Source: Acidovorax sp. YS12 (GTDB lineage: Bacteria; Pseudomonadota; Gammaproteobacteria; Burkholderiales; Burkholderiaceae_C). Taken from it: a DNA stretch of 64,000 bases. The notes beneath the pieces are model-generated. The model saw nothing but the letters and a program-made list of their open reading frames with translations, did not search any database and was not told the origin of the DNA. Positions within the stretch are counted from its first letter, which is position 1. Each line of letters starts with the position of its first letter. The DNA lies in assembly GCA_021496925.1 (NCBI GenBank), contig CP053915.1, forward strand, positions 186,001-250,000. The letters run 5' to 3'. Below, piece by piece: positions 53,121 to 62,144 of the stretch. The translations under genes and the position numbers were made by a program.

Positions 53121-53825
53121 ATGCGATTCAAACGACCGCAGGTGCGCTACGCCGACACGCCGCAGCCTGCCACCCCTTATCAAGCCGCTGCCCAGGTGTG
53201 GGACGAGCGTATCGGCTCGGCGCGTGTGCAGGCGAAGAACTGGCGGTTCATGGCCTTCGGCTGCCTGGTGCTCGCGCTGCTGATAGCCGCCGGCCTGGTG
53301 TGGCGCTCGGCGCAGTCCATCGTGACGCCTTACGTCATCGAGGTCGATCAGGCCGGACAGGTTCGCGCCGTGGGCGAGGCCGCCACGCCGTACCGGCCCG
53401 CCGATGCGCAGATCGCGCACCACCTGGCACGCTTCGTCAGCCTGGTGCGCTCGCTGTCCATCGACCCCATCGTCGTGCGGCAGAACTGGCTCGATGCCTA
53501 CGACTACACCACCGACCGGGGCGCGGCCGTGCTCAACGACTACGCCCGCACCAATGATCCATTCGCTCGCATCGGCAAGGAATCGGTGACGGTGCAGATC
53601 ACCAGCGTGGTGCGTGCCAGCGACACGTCTTTCAACGTGCGCTGGACGGAGCAACGGTTCGTCAATGGCGCACCCGCTGGCACCGAACGCTGGAACGCCG
53701 TGCTTTCCACCGTCCTGCAAACCCCGCGCACCGAACAGCGCCTGCGCAAGAACCCGCTGGGTATCTACGTCAACGGCCTGTCGTGGAGCCGCGAACTGGA
53801 TTTTTCCGAAGGAGCCAAGCCATGA
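53121..53825 (+). CDS. trbF: TrbF, VirB8-type protein
   Basis: 234 residues. One N-terminal membrane helix (MAFGCLVLALLIAAGLVW, about 43-60) precedes a periplasmic VirB8-like domain (VIEVDQAGQVRAVGEA, then VTVQITSVVRASDTSFNVRW and WNAVLSTVLQTP). An assembly factor of the transfer channel. AAGGAG precedes the ATG; the stop overlaps trbG. Confidence 0.95.
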   Translation: MRFKRPQVRYADTPQPATPYQAAAQVWDERIGSARVQAKNWRFMAFGCLVLALLIAAGLVWRSAQSIVTPYVIEVDQAGQVRAVGEAATPYRPADAQIAHHLARFVSLVRSLSIDPIVVRQNWLDAYDYTTDRGAAVLNDYARTNDPFARIGKESVTVQITSVVRASDTSFNVRWTEQRFVNGAPAGTERWNAVLSTVLQTPRTEQRLRKNPLGIYVNGLSWSRELDFSEGAKP

Positions 53826-54826
53826 ACCTGCCTTTCCGCTTTCACGCTTTGCCGTTGATCCTGCTGGCCTCAACGGTTCTGTTCTCGGGCTGCGCCTCGC
53901 AGGGCAAGCCGCCGCCGACCATCTCACTCGATGAGCCAGTGCTGGCCCAGCCGCTGCCCGAACCGCCCGCGCCGATTGAAGTCGTCGCCGTCCCCGAACC
54001 GCTGGCGTTGCCGGCGCAGTTGAAGCCGCTGCCGGAGGTCGATGCGGCCCCGGCTGCGCCGGAGCCAGCCGACGAGAAGGTACGTGTTTCCCGTGCCAAC
54101 GCCGAGGCACGCATCGCACCCACACGCGAGGGCTACGTCAATGCGATCCAGGTGTGGTCTTTCACCGATGGCGCGCTTTATCAGGTCTATGCCTCGCCGG
54201 GGCGCGTGACCGTGGTTTCGCTCCAGCCGGGCGAGGAACTGGTGACGGTCGCCGCTGGCGATACCGTGCGCTGGATCGTGGGCGACACGTCCAGCGGCAG
54301 CAGCGACGCGCTGCGCGTCAATGTGCTGGTCAAGCCCATCCGCTCGGGCCTGAAAACCAATCTGGTCATCACCACCAGCCGGCGCACCTACCTGCTGGAG
54401 CTGACCTCAACGGAAAAGGCATGGATGGCCTCGGTATCCTGGGACTATCCACGCGACCGGATGCTGGCCTTGCAGCGCCAGTCGCAGGCGGCCAGCGCCG
54501 CCGCGCCAGTCGATACCGGCCTGGCGCTGGAGAAGATCCGCTTCCGTTACGCGGTATCGGGCAGCAACCCGCCGTGGAAGCCGCTGCGTGCCTTCGATGA
54601 CGGCGAGAAGGTCTATATCCAGTTTCCGGCGGGCATTGCCCAGGGCGAGCTGCCGCCGCTGTTCGTCATCGGCGTGCAGGGCGACGGGCAACTGGTGAAC
54701 TATCGTTTCCGCTCGCCGTATTACATCGTGGATCGCCTGTTCGGCGCGGCCGAACTGCGGCTGGGCGGCGATGGCGGCGACGTGGTGCGGATCGAGCGCA
54801 CCGATGGCGTGGCGCGGAGGAACTGA
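53822..54826 (+). CDS. trbG: TrbG, VirB9-type outer-membrane-complex lipoprotein
   Basis: 334 residues. The signal peptide ends in a lipobox (FSGC, C24). A Pro/Glu-rich linker precedes the VirB9/CagX domain (QVWSFTDGALYQVYASPGRV, then TTSRRTYLLELTS and FRYAVSG). It is part of the outer-membrane core with TrbI. TrbI starts 2 bases after its stop. Confidence 0.94.
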   Translation: MNLPFRFHALPLILLASTVLFSGCASQGKPPPTISLDEPVLAQPLPEPPAPIEVVAVPEPLALPAQLKPLPEVDAAPAAPEPADEKVRVSRANAEARIAPTREGYVNAIQVWSFTDGALYQVYASPGRVTVVSLQPGEELVTVAAGDTVRWIVGDTSSGSSDALRVNVLVKPIRSGLKTNLVITTSRRTYLLELTSTEKAWMASVSWDYPRDRMLALQRQSQAASAAAPVDTGLALEKIRFRYAVSGSNPPWKPLRAFDDGEKVYIQFPAGIAQGELPPLFVIGVQGDGQLVNYRFRSPYYIVDRLFGAAELRLGGDGGDVVRIERTDGVARRN

Positions 54827-54828
54827 CC

Positions 54829-56109
54829 ATGAGCCAGGATGACACTCCCGACCTCGCCGCTCCGCCGGTGGGCAAGGTGGCGCCCGAGGCTGTGGCACTG
54901 CGTGCCCAGCCGCGTCCGGTCACGCGCCTGAACCGGCGCACGCTGGCCATCCTCGCCGGCGGCCTGTCGGTCGCCGTTCTTGGGGCCACGATCTGGTCGC
55001 TGCAACCGCAGCGGCGCGGTACGGGCGAGCAAACCGAGCTTTACAACGTCGATCGCGTCTCGAAGTCCGAAGGGCTGGATGCGCTGCCGACGGACTACTC
55101 GAAGCTGCCGCCAGCCTTGCCGCCCGATGTGCCCGAGCTGGGGCCGCCACTGCCGGGCGATCTCGGCCCGGCCATCGTGAAGTCGCAGCAGCCGGTGACA
55201 GCCGCCTACGCGGCTCCCGGCCACGACCCGAACGATGCGCTGCGCAAGGAAGCCGAAGCTGCCGCAGCATCGTCCGTGTTCTTCCGCTCGGGTGCGCAGG
55301 CGGCCGCGCCGGTCGCACAGTCGCAGGCCGCCACTGCGCCGGGCTTCGCCGCCAATGCGGCGTTCGACCCGATGGCCGCCGGGCCGGCCTCGACGGCGGC
55401 CCAGCCTGCCGATCCGACCGCCGTGCAGAACCGGCAAGACCAGAAGGAGGCTTTCCTGAAAGGCGGCTCTACGGAAACCCGCAATTCCGGCAACCTGACC
55501 CTGCCGGCTTCGCCGTATCAGGTCATGGCCGGAACGGTGGTCGCCGGAGCGCTGGTGACGGGCATCAAGTCGGACTTGCCCGGCGACGTGATCGCCACTG
55601 TGACAGAGCCGGTCTATGACACGGCCACCGGGCGTTTCCTGCTGATCCCGCAGGGTTCGCGCATCCTGGGCAAATACAACAGCCAGGTCAGTTACGGGCA
55701 GAGCCGCGTTCAAGTCGTCTGGAATCGGATCATTCTGCCGGACACGTCTTCGTTGACGCTCGACAATCTGGCCGGCGCAGATCCGGCCGGCTATGCCGGC
55801 CTGGAAGACGATGTGGACTACCACTGGGGCCGCATCTTTGCCGGTGCGGCGCTGACGACCCTGCTGGGCGTTGGCGCCGAGCTGGCCGCGCCGGAGAATC
55901 GACAAGATGGCGATCGCGTCATCATTGCCGGGCGTGACAGCTTACAGGACACGGTGAATCAAATCGGCCAGGAAGTGACCCGGCGCAACCTCAACATCCA
56001 GCCCACCTTGACCCAACGGCCCGGCCTGCCGGTGCGGATCATCGTCAACCGCGACTTGGTGTTACGGCCGTACCAGCCGCTGTTCTTCAATCGGGGGACT
56101 TCACGATGA
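54829..56109 (+). CDS. trbI: TrbI, VirB10-type channel protein
   Basis: 426 residues. One membrane helix (TLAILAGGLSVAVLGATIW, about 38-56), a Pro-rich periplasmic linker, and the VirB10 beta-barrel domain with VMAGTVVAGALVTGIKSDLP, IPQGSRILGKYNSQVSYGQS and LDNLAGADPAGYAGLEDDVD. It spans both membranes and completes the mating-pair set. The stop overlaps the DUF2274 gene. Confidence 0.95.
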   Translation: MSQDDTPDLAAPPVGKVAPEAVALRAQPRPVTRLNRRTLAILAGGLSVAVLGATIWSLQPQRRGTGEQTELYNVDRVSKSEGLDALPTDYSKLPPALPPDVPELGPPLPGDLGPAIVKSQQPVTAAYAAPGHDPNDALRKEAEAAAASSVFFRSGAQAAAPVAQSQAATAPGFAANAAFDPMAAGPASTAAQPADPTAVQNRQDQKEAFLKGGSTETRNSGNLTLPASPYQVMAGTVVAGALVTGIKSDLPGDVIATVTEPVYDTATGRFLLIPQGSRILGKYNSQVSYGQSRVQVVWNRIILPDTSSLTLDNLAGADPAGYAGLEDDVDYHWGRIFAGAALTTLLGVGAELAAPENRQDGDRVIIAGRDSLQDTVNQIGQEVTRRNLNIQPTLTQRPGLPVRIIVNRDLVLRPYQPLFFNRGTSR

Positions 56110-56366
56110 GCACAACCAAGAAGCTGCGGCTGGGGCCGCTGCCCAAGACCGAAAGCGTCAAGCTCACCTTTGCCTGCCCGGCCAGTCTTAAAACCGACCT
56201 CGACCGCTACGCGGCCATGCACGCGCAGACCTACGGCGAGGCGGTCGATGCGACGACGCTGGTTCCGTATATGCTGGAGGCATTCATCGCGGGGGATCGG
56301 GGATTCCGGCGGGGCAGGGGAGACGACACCCGATCGTCTTCCCGCGCGGTGGCGCCGAAGGGGTGA
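56106..56366 (+). CDS. DUF2274 protein
   Basis: 86 residues: KKLRLGPLPKTESVKLTFAC, then PASLKTDLDRYAAMHAQTYG and LVPYMLEAFIAGDRGF, clear DUF2274. It closes trb operons of Tn4371-like elements and may be a small DNA-binding or regulatory protein. It overlaps trbI by ATGA. Confidence 0.9.
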   Translation: MSTTKKLRLGPLPKTESVKLTFACPASLKTDLDRYAAMHAQTYGEAVDATTLVPYMLEAFIAGDRGFRRGRGDDTRSSSRAVAPKG

Positions 56367-56387
56367 TATCTTGAATATGTTGCCGTT

Positions 56388-56472
56388 GTCGTATCTAAAC
56401 TACGACTGGATGCGCCATATCAAATTGACTTTCGCTTGGAAAAGTTGTAAAAGTCGTAGTATGGCTACGACT
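56388..56472. promoter_or_regulatory. Promoter and paired inverted repeats of the AbiE operon
   Basis: GTCGTA (56388-56393) pairs with TACGAC (56401-56406). AGTCGTAG (56452-56459) pairs perfectly with CTACGACT (56465-56472), spanning the ATG at 56461. A TTGACT at 56425-56430 could be the -35. AbiEi antitoxins are known to bind inverted repeats in their own promoter. Confidence 0.65.
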
Positions 56473-57198
56473 AATTCAAGCAAACTAAACACGCTCTACA
56501 CCCGGCTGGCACCGGGAACGCCGCTGACCTCGGAGGACTTGGCGACGCTGGGCATCTCTGCCGACCTGGCCGTTCACTATGTCCGGGCGGGTTGGCTCAC
56601 GCGCCTGGCGCGGGGGGTGTTCTGCCGTCCGAACGATCCCCCGGCGCTCCATCCCAGCCTGCTGCTGTTGCAGCGCCAATTCGAGGGGCTGCACGTCGGC
56701 GGCAAGTCGGCGCTGGACTGGTACGGTGTGCGCCAGTACGTGTCGCAGCAGCCGGTGCTGCACCTGTATGGCTGGAAGGCTGCGTCCTTGCCAGACTGGT
56801 TCACCGAACGCTTCCCGGCCGAGTACCACCGCAAGCGGCTGTTCGATGAGCAGCCGGAGACCTTGCTGCATGTCGGCCCGTTCGAGCAGCGCAGCGGGGC
56901 GCCGCAGGTGTCGGCACCGGAGCGCGCGTTGCTGGAATTGCTCAGCGAAGTTGGCGTGCGCCAGCCCTTGCAGGAAGCCCGTGAACTGGTGGAGAGCACC
57001 TATAGTCTGCGTGCCAATGTGCTGCGCGAACTGTTGCAACGTTGCACGAACGTCAAGACTGTGCGGCTGTGCCTGCAACTCGGCCGTGAGGCGTCGCTGC
57101 CCTGGGCAGCCAAGCTCGACCCGGCCGCGCTACCGACGGGTAGCGACCGGCCCTGGGTGTCCCGGTCGTCCGACGGCCTGCTGGTGCTCAAGCCATGA
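56461..57198 (+). CDS. abiEi: AbiEi, type IV antitoxin and transcriptional repressor
   Basis: 245 residues. The N-terminal winged helix (LTSEDLATLGISADLAVHYV, then RAGWLTRLARGVFCRP) and the C-terminal AbiEi antitoxin domain fit the family. It blocks AbiEii toxicity and represses its own promoter; matching inverted repeats surround the start codon. It overlaps abiEii by ATGA. Last cargo before attR, it may help keep the ICE in the cell. Confidence 0.9.
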   Translation: MATTNSSKLNTLYTRLAPGTPLTSEDLATLGISADLAVHYVRAGWLTRLARGVFCRPNDPPALHPSLLLLQRQFEGLHVGGKSALDWYGVRQYVSQQPVLHLYGWKAASLPDWFTERFPAEYHRKRLFDEQPETLLHVGPFEQRSGAPQVSAPERALLELLSEVGVRQPLQEARELVESTYSLRANVLRELLQRCTNVKTVRLCLQLGREASLPWAAKLDPAALPTGSDRPWVSRSSDGLLVLKP

Positions 57199-58115
57199 AC
57201 CAGACCTATCTCGATACCGCGCGCCTGCTGACGCAGGTAGCGCCGCTGGTGTTCGTAGACGACACCTTCGCACTGAAGGGCGGTACGGCAATCAATCTGT
57301 TCGTGCGCGACATGCCGCGCTTGTCGGTGGATTTGGATTTGGTCTTTCCCGATCACACGCTGCCGCGCGACGAGGCACTGGCGCACATCAACGAGGCTAT
57401 TCGACAAGCGGCTGAGCGGTTGAAGAAGCGAGGCTTCCAAACGCATGCGCCTGCTGCGGCAGCAGGGGAGACCAAGCTGCTGGTGCGTCGTGGCTCGATT
57501 CAGGTCAAGGTCGAAGTCAACTTCGTCATGCGCGGCACCGTGCAGCCGGTGCGCCGCGCTTCGCTGACGGCGATGGCTCGCGACCTGTTGATGGCCGATC
57601 TGGAGATTCCGGTGGTGTCGCTGGAAGATGTGTACGGCGGCAAGCTGGTGGCGGCGCTTGATCGGCAGCACCCGCGGGATCTGTTCGACGTGATGCAGCT
57701 CTTTGCACACGAGGGCATCACGCCCGGCATCCGGCGTGCCTTCGTGGTCTATCTGGCCAGCAGCAATCGGCCGATCCATGAAGTGCTGTTCCCGCCGCTG
57801 CGGGACATCCGGCATGACTACGAGCACAACTTCCAAGGCATGACGGCCGAGCCCGTGCCGCTCGATGCGCTGCTTGCTGCCCGCGAACGCATGGTGCGCG
57901 AAATCCAGCAAGGCTTGAACGACAGCGAGCGACGCTTCCTGCTGTCGCTGGCCGCCGGTACACCGGAGTGGTCATTGCTGGGCATCGCGCATCTCGAACA
58001 CCTGCCGGGCATCCGCTGGAAGCTGCGCAACCTGGCGCAGTTGCAGAAGACCGATGCGAAGAAGTTTTCCGAGCAGGCCGACTTGCTCGCCACGCGACTG
58101 GCTGCGGTATCCTAA
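57195..58115 (+). CDS. abiEii: AbiEii, nucleotidyltransferase toxin
   Basis: 306 residues of the AbiEii/AbiGii DUF1814 family. FALKGGTAINLF (about 26-37) and RLSVDLDLVF give the nucleotidyltransferase motif with its metal-binding aspartates, followed by VVSLEDVYGGKLVAALDRQH and DLFDVMQLF. The family acts as GTP-dependent nucleotidyltransferase toxins in phage abortive infection. Coupled to abiEi. The right att site begins about 60 bases after the stop. Confidence 0.92.
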   Translation: MNQTYLDTARLLTQVAPLVFVDDTFALKGGTAINLFVRDMPRLSVDLDLVFPDHTLPRDEALAHINEAIRQAAERLKKRGFQTHAPAAAAGETKLLVRRGSIQVKVEVNFVMRGTVQPVRRASLTAMARDLLMADLEIPVVSLEDVYGGKLVAALDRQHPRDLFDVMQLFAHEGITPGIRRAFVVYLASSNRPIHEVLFPPLRDIRHDYEHNFQGMTAEPVPLDALLAARERMVREIQQGLNDSERRFLLSLAAGTPEWSLLGIAHLEHLPGIRWKLRNLAQLQKTDAKKFSEQADLLATRLAAVS

Positions 58116-58176
58116 GCGCTGATTGATGATGAGCCGATGCCGCGTAACCCCGCGCCAGCAAAGGATCTGTTTCTCT

Positions 58177-58198
58177 GACGGTAAAAGCGACGGTAGAG
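58177..58198 (+). repeat. Right-end integrase arm-type repeats
   Basis: GACGGTAAAAG (58177-58187) and GACGGTAGAG (58189-58198) match the cluster at 1689-1845. They lie 62 bases before the attR core. Confidence 0.7.
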
Positions 58199-58259
58199 GC
58201 CCATGTCGATCAACGCCAATCCCTTTAATCACCCGGACTTGCGTGAGCTGTTGATGATC

Positions 58260-58267
58260 GAGTGGGA
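58260..58267 (+). other. attR core of the ICE
   Basis: GAGTGGGA, identical to 1560-1567 at the end of guaA, in the context ATCGAGTGGGA. A 30-codon ORF (58203-58295) runs through it and reads LLMIEWD, mimicking the guaA end TIEWE. Immediately after the core the sequence becomes the interior of an IS110 transposase. Confidence 0.65.
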
Positions 58268-59176
58268 CTCATCGCCGCCTTGCCCCCGTGCCTGATCGGC
58301 ATGGAAGCGTGCTCCGGCGCACACCACTGGGCCAGGGAATTCGACAAGCTCGGCCACACCGTGCGCCTGATGGCCCCCAAGTTCGTCGCCCCCTACCGCC
58401 TCTCGGGCAAACGAGGCAAGAACGATGCCGCCGACGCTGCGGCGATCTGCGAAGCTGTCACCCGGCCCCAAATGCGCTTCGTGCCCCTCAAGACCATTGA
58501 ACAACAAGGCCAGTTGATGGTGCACCGCGCCCGCCAGGGCTTCGTGGAGCAGCGCACCGCCACCCTCAACCGCATCCGGGGCCTGCTGTCGGAACTCGGC
58601 ATTGTGCTGCCCTTGAAGGCAGCCACCGTGCGGCGCGAAGCACTGGCTTGCCTCGAAGACCTGCCCGGCTGGGCCAACACCGTCATCGGCGACCTGCTCG
58701 GTGAAGTCACCCGGCTGGATGAACGCATCGCTCAATACGACCGCCACATCGCCTTCATGGCCCGCCACAGCACACAGGCGCAGCGGTTGATGCAACTGGG
58801 CGGCATAGGCCAGACCACCGCCATGGCCCTCATCAGCACCGTGGGCAACGGCCACGACTTCGCCTGCGGGCGCAGCTTCAGCGCTTGGCTGGGCCTGGTG
58901 CCCGGGCAATACAGCTCGGGCGGCAAACAGCGCCTGGGACGCATCACCAAGGCCGGAGACGCTTACCTGCGCAGCCTGCTCGTGATGGGAGCGCGGGCCG
59001 TGCTGGCTGCCGCCATGAACCCCCGAGCGCCCAAGCAAGACCCCATCAGCCGCTGGGCGCGCAGCGTGGCCGAGCGGCGGGGCTACTGGCGCGCGGTAGT
59101 GGCGATAGCCGCCAAGAACGCTCGAATGTGCTGGGCGGTGCTGCAGCGGGGAGAGGGCTTCAAGATGCCCGCCTGA
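58265..59176 (+). pseudogene. IS110-family transposase, N-terminus missing
   Basis: About 303 residues from IAALPPCLIGMEACSGAHHW to the natural C-terminus, including the Transposase_20 part (LMQLGGIGQTTAMALIST, then WLGLVPGQYSSGG). The first about 38 residues with the catalytic Asp (VGIDLAKN in the other copy) are absent. The break lies exactly at attR. The shared part is nearly identical to the inverted copy at 59510-59926. Confidence 0.85.
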
Positions 59177-59509
59177 GCCGATCAGGCCAAGCAAGACAAA
59201 CAACGCAAGCAAGACAAGCCCGACAGATCAGGAATCCGCCGCGTGAAGGCAGTCGTTGATGTGCAAAAGGTTGGACCTGCGCTGGGGAATGCTCGGTTAA
59301 CTGGAGGGGAGCCATGGGAGAGATCCCAAGACCCGACTAACGAATGGAGCCCCCGGCGCGCGTCTTTCATCAGGGTTTGCTGTCAACAGAATAGGCAGCG
59401 CAATGACCGTTTGTAGTCACGCCGTCCGCACCGTTTGCCAAGAAGCATCGACGCACTGCACGCGCAAGGCTGGGAACTGAGCTGAAACCGTTGAAAACCA
59501 TGCCTGGGT
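59177..59509. other. Gene-free stretch after the IS110 fragment
   Basis: No gene. Probably the 3' non-coding end of IS110 followed by unassigned chromosomal sequence. IS110-family ends can encode a bridge RNA, but I cannot place one here. Confidence 0.35.
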
Positions 59510-59926
59510 CTATCGCTGCGCGATAAACACAGGGGGGAAGTATTGCTTGTGAATGTGGGGAAGCCCTTGTAGTTCGATAGTCTTGAGGGGTACGAAGCGC
59601 ATTTGGGGCAGGGTGACGGCTTCGCAGATGGCCGCAGCGTCGGCAGCATCGTTCTTGCCACGTTTGCCCGAGAGGCGGTAGGGCGCGACGAACTTGGGGG
59701 CCATCAGGCGCACGGTGTGGCCGAGCTTGTCGAATTCCCTGGCCCAGTGGTGTGCGCCGGAGCACGCTTCCATGCCGATCAGGCACGGGGGCAAGGCGGC
59801 GATGAGTTCCAGCAGTTTGTCTCGGGCCACGCTGGGGCGCACCAGGACAGGTTTACCAGCAGCATCCACGCCGTGAACGGCGAAGACGTTCTTTGCCAGG
59901 TCGATTCCTACGGTTACGATGGTCAT
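59510..59926 (-). pseudogene. IS110-family transposase, C-terminus missing
   Basis: Starts intact with MTIVTVGIDLAKNVFAVHGV (DEDD-type catalytic Asp in GIDLAKN) and keeps about 113 family residues up to LPQMRFVPLKTIELQG. It then runs into unrelated sequence to a stop at 59510. It is inverted relative to the copy at 58265. It interrupts or abuts the AlpA fragment just upstream on its strand. Confidence 0.85.
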
Positions 59927-60039
59927 GGACTTCCCCTTCCATAAAACAAGCGTGTTGATGAGAGATCGCACTTCCCATCGTGGCACTTGGTTGCCGTTCT
60001 GCGCAAATGCGCGCTGCGCTTGGGACGGGGAAGTCCCTT

Positions 60040-60181
60040 TCATTCGCGAGGCTTGCTTGCGGGCCTCGATCCAGGCCTCGACCTCCTCCAGATCCCAGAC
60101 GACGCAGCGGGCAGTAAGCCGGAAGCGTCGTGGGAATTCTCCGCGCTGCTCCATCTCGTAGATCGTGGTCTCGGCAAGGGG
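60040..60181 (-). pseudogene. AlpA-family regulator fragment
   Basis: Reads PLAETTIYEMEQRGEFPRRF, then RLTARCVVWDLEEVEAWIEA, nearly the same as the intact AlpA at 4148. Its 5' part is cut by the IS66-family element at 60182 and its 3' side meets IS110. A second integrative element probably lived at this locus. Confidence 0.8.
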
Positions 60182-60260
60182 GTATCCGTCCGGCCAACCC
60201 ATCTACCCCGATCGAGGCATTGCAAGCACCATCGTGTCCACGTAAACCATCGTGCACACC

Positions 60261-60809
60261 ATGTCTCAAGACATCCCCACTTCGCGCTACTCAGTCCCTC
60301 GCACACGCCGGGTCTACAGCGCGCAATTCAAGGCCGAGCTGATTGCCACCTGCCAGCAACCCGGCGCATCCATTGCCGCCACGGCACGTCAACATGGCAT
60401 GAATGCCAATGTGCTGCATCGCTGGCTCAGGGAGCATCGCCTGGGTCTGCATCAGGCCGCCTCCAATACCGCCCATGTTGCTGCGCCCAGCAGCGCCCCT
60501 GCCTGCGTCGATGCGGCTGTTGAACCAGTGGTCAATGCACAACCTGCTCGCACCCCGACGCATCAGGCCCATCCGGTGCTTGCCAGCACGGTGCCCGCCT
60601 TCATCGCGATGGCACTGGACCCGCAGGCGATGCACCCTCAGGCAGCGAATGCGCAAGCTGCCTCCAGTGCTGCATCGTCAACTCCCTCATCAGACATCCG
60701 CATCGAGTGCTGTCACCATGGCACCCGCGTGACGGTCAATTGGCCGGTGGCAGCGGCTGCCGAGTGTTCCCGCGCATTGCAGGGTTTGCTGCAGGTGCTG
60801 CGGCAATGA
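60261..60809 (+). CDS. tnpA: IS66 TnpA-type accessory protein
   Basis: 182 residues. The N-terminal helix-turn-helix (SAQFKAELIATCQQPGASIA, then ATARQHGMNANVLHRWLREH) is the IS3/IS66 transposase OrfA domain, followed by an Ala/Pro-rich stretch. A GTG at 60252 is an alternative start. It overlaps tnpB by ATGA. Confidence 0.85.
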   Translation: MSQDIPTSRYSVPRTRRVYSAQFKAELIATCQQPGASIAATARQHGMNANVLHRWLREHRLGLHQAASNTAHVAAPSSAPACVDAAVEPVVNAQPARTPTHQAHPVLASTVPAFIAMALDPQAMHPQAANAQAASSAASSTPSSDIRIECCHHGTRVTVNWPVAAAAECSRALQGLLQVLRQ

Positions 60810-61138
60810 TCCGCATCGACGCCGCCTGGCTTGCCACCGCCCCGCTGGACATGCGCGCCGGCACCGACACGGCCCTGGCCCGGGTGGTCGCCGTGTTCGG
60901 CGCGGCCCGTCCTCATCACGCCTATCTGTTCACCAACAAACGCGCCAACCGCATCAAGGTGCTGGTGCACGACGGCATCGGCATCTGGTTGGCGGCTCGG
61001 CGCCTGCACCAGGGCAAGTTCGTCTGGCCGGCAACCAGCAATGAGCAGTGGCAGTTGGAGTCCGATCAGCTCCAAGCCCTGGTGCTGGGCCTGCCTTGGC
61101 GACGCATGGGAGACGCTGGCGTCATCACCGTGGTCTGA
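60806..61138 (+). CDS. tnpB: IS66 TnpB-type accessory protein
   Basis: 110 residues: PLDMRAGTDTALARVVAVFG, then HHAYLFTNKRANRIKVLVHD and FVWPATSNEQWQLESDQLQA, the IS66 Orf2 family. Required together with TnpA and TnpC for IS66 movement. Looks intact. Confidence 0.9.
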   Translation: MIRIDAAWLATAPLDMRAGTDTALARVVAVFGAARPHHAYLFTNKRANRIKVLVHDGIGIWLAARRLHQGKFVWPATSNEQWQLESDQLQALVLGLPWRRMGDAGVITVV

Positions 61139-61203
61139 AGCGGGTGTGCAATCGGTACATCTGCGCGTGAAAGCGCCGTGCCATCCTTGGCACACTGGCG
61201 CTG

Positions 61204-62093
61204 ATGTTGATGCCGCCCCAATCCCTGGACGATCTGAGCGCAGAGCAACTGCGCGAGATGACCACGCGGCTGCTGGCCCAGTTGCGCCATAGCCAGGCCC
61301 TGAACGCCAAGCTCACCCACGAGAACGCGCTCTTGAAGCGCATGAAGTTCGCCGCCCAGTCGGAGCGCTTCAATGCCGAGCAGCGTAGCCTGCTCGATGA
61401 CGAGATCGAAGCCGATCTGGCGGCCGTCGCCGTCGAGATTGAGCAGTTGCATGCGCGCCACTTCCTGGGCGACTGGAAGGGTGCGCTGATCTGCGACGAC
61501 TTCGCAAGGCCTTGATCGCCAGTGGCGTGACCGAAGTTGGCTGCCTGGCGCACGCCCGGCGCAAGTTCTTCGATCTGCATGCGGCGAACAAGAGCCAGAT
61601 CGCCGGCTTCGCGCTGGAGCAGTTCACCAAGGTCTATGACATCGAACGCGAGGTCAAGGAACTGAACGCCGATCAGCGCCAGGCGATGCGGCAGCAGCAC
61701 ACCAAACCACTGCTCGATGCACTGCACGATTGGATGCGGTTACAGCGGCAAAAACTGCCCGACAGCTCGGCCACGGCCAAGGCGCTGGATTACAGCCTGC
61801 GGCGCTGGACTGCGTTGACGCGCTTCGTTGATGACGGGCAACTGCCCGTGGACAACAACTGGATCGAGAACCAGATCCGGCCGATTGCGATGGGGAGAAA
61901 CAACTGGCTGTTCGCCGGGAGCCTGCGTGCGGGCCAGAGGGCGGCGGCGGTGATGAGCCTGGTGCAGTCGGCGCGCATGAACGGACACGATCCCTATGCC
62001 TACCTGAAGGACGTGCTCACGCGCCTGCCCACGCACCGGGCCAGCCGGATCGAGGAATTGCTGCCGCATCGCTGGCAGAGCCCGAACTCCTGA
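61204..62093 (+). pseudogene. tnpC: IS66 transposase TnpC, deleted and frameshifted
   Basis: The first ORF (61204-61515) gives the leucine-rich N-terminus up to EIEQLHARHF and then jumps to GDWKGALICDDF, so roughly 200 middle residues are missing. A frameshift follows, and the rest (61512-62093) reads ALIASGVTEVGCLAHARRKF to VDNNWIENQIRPIAMGRNNW and the natural end. The element cannot make its own transposase. Confidence 0.88.
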
Positions 62094-62144
62094 TCAATGC
62101 CTGTGCGACCGGCTGCGGTCAACATGGGATCGCCGGACGCTTAC

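Larger units (their letters stand above)
60182..62144 (+). mobile_element. IS66-family element with internal deletion
   Basis: The left end GTATCCGTCCGGCCAACCC (from 60182) and the right end, read inward from 62144 as GTAAGCGTCCGGCGATCCC, match at most positions. Inside are tnpA, tnpB and a broken tnpC. At about 1.96 kb it is shorter than a full IS66 (about 2.5 kb). The flanks differ (alpA left, IS3 orfB right), so no target duplication is visible. Confidence 0.75.

Noticed and set aside
58203..58295. 30-codon ORF at the right end as a real gene
   Set aside because: It runs from ICE DNA into IS110 sequence, so the present form is a junction product; kept only as a finding about the att core.
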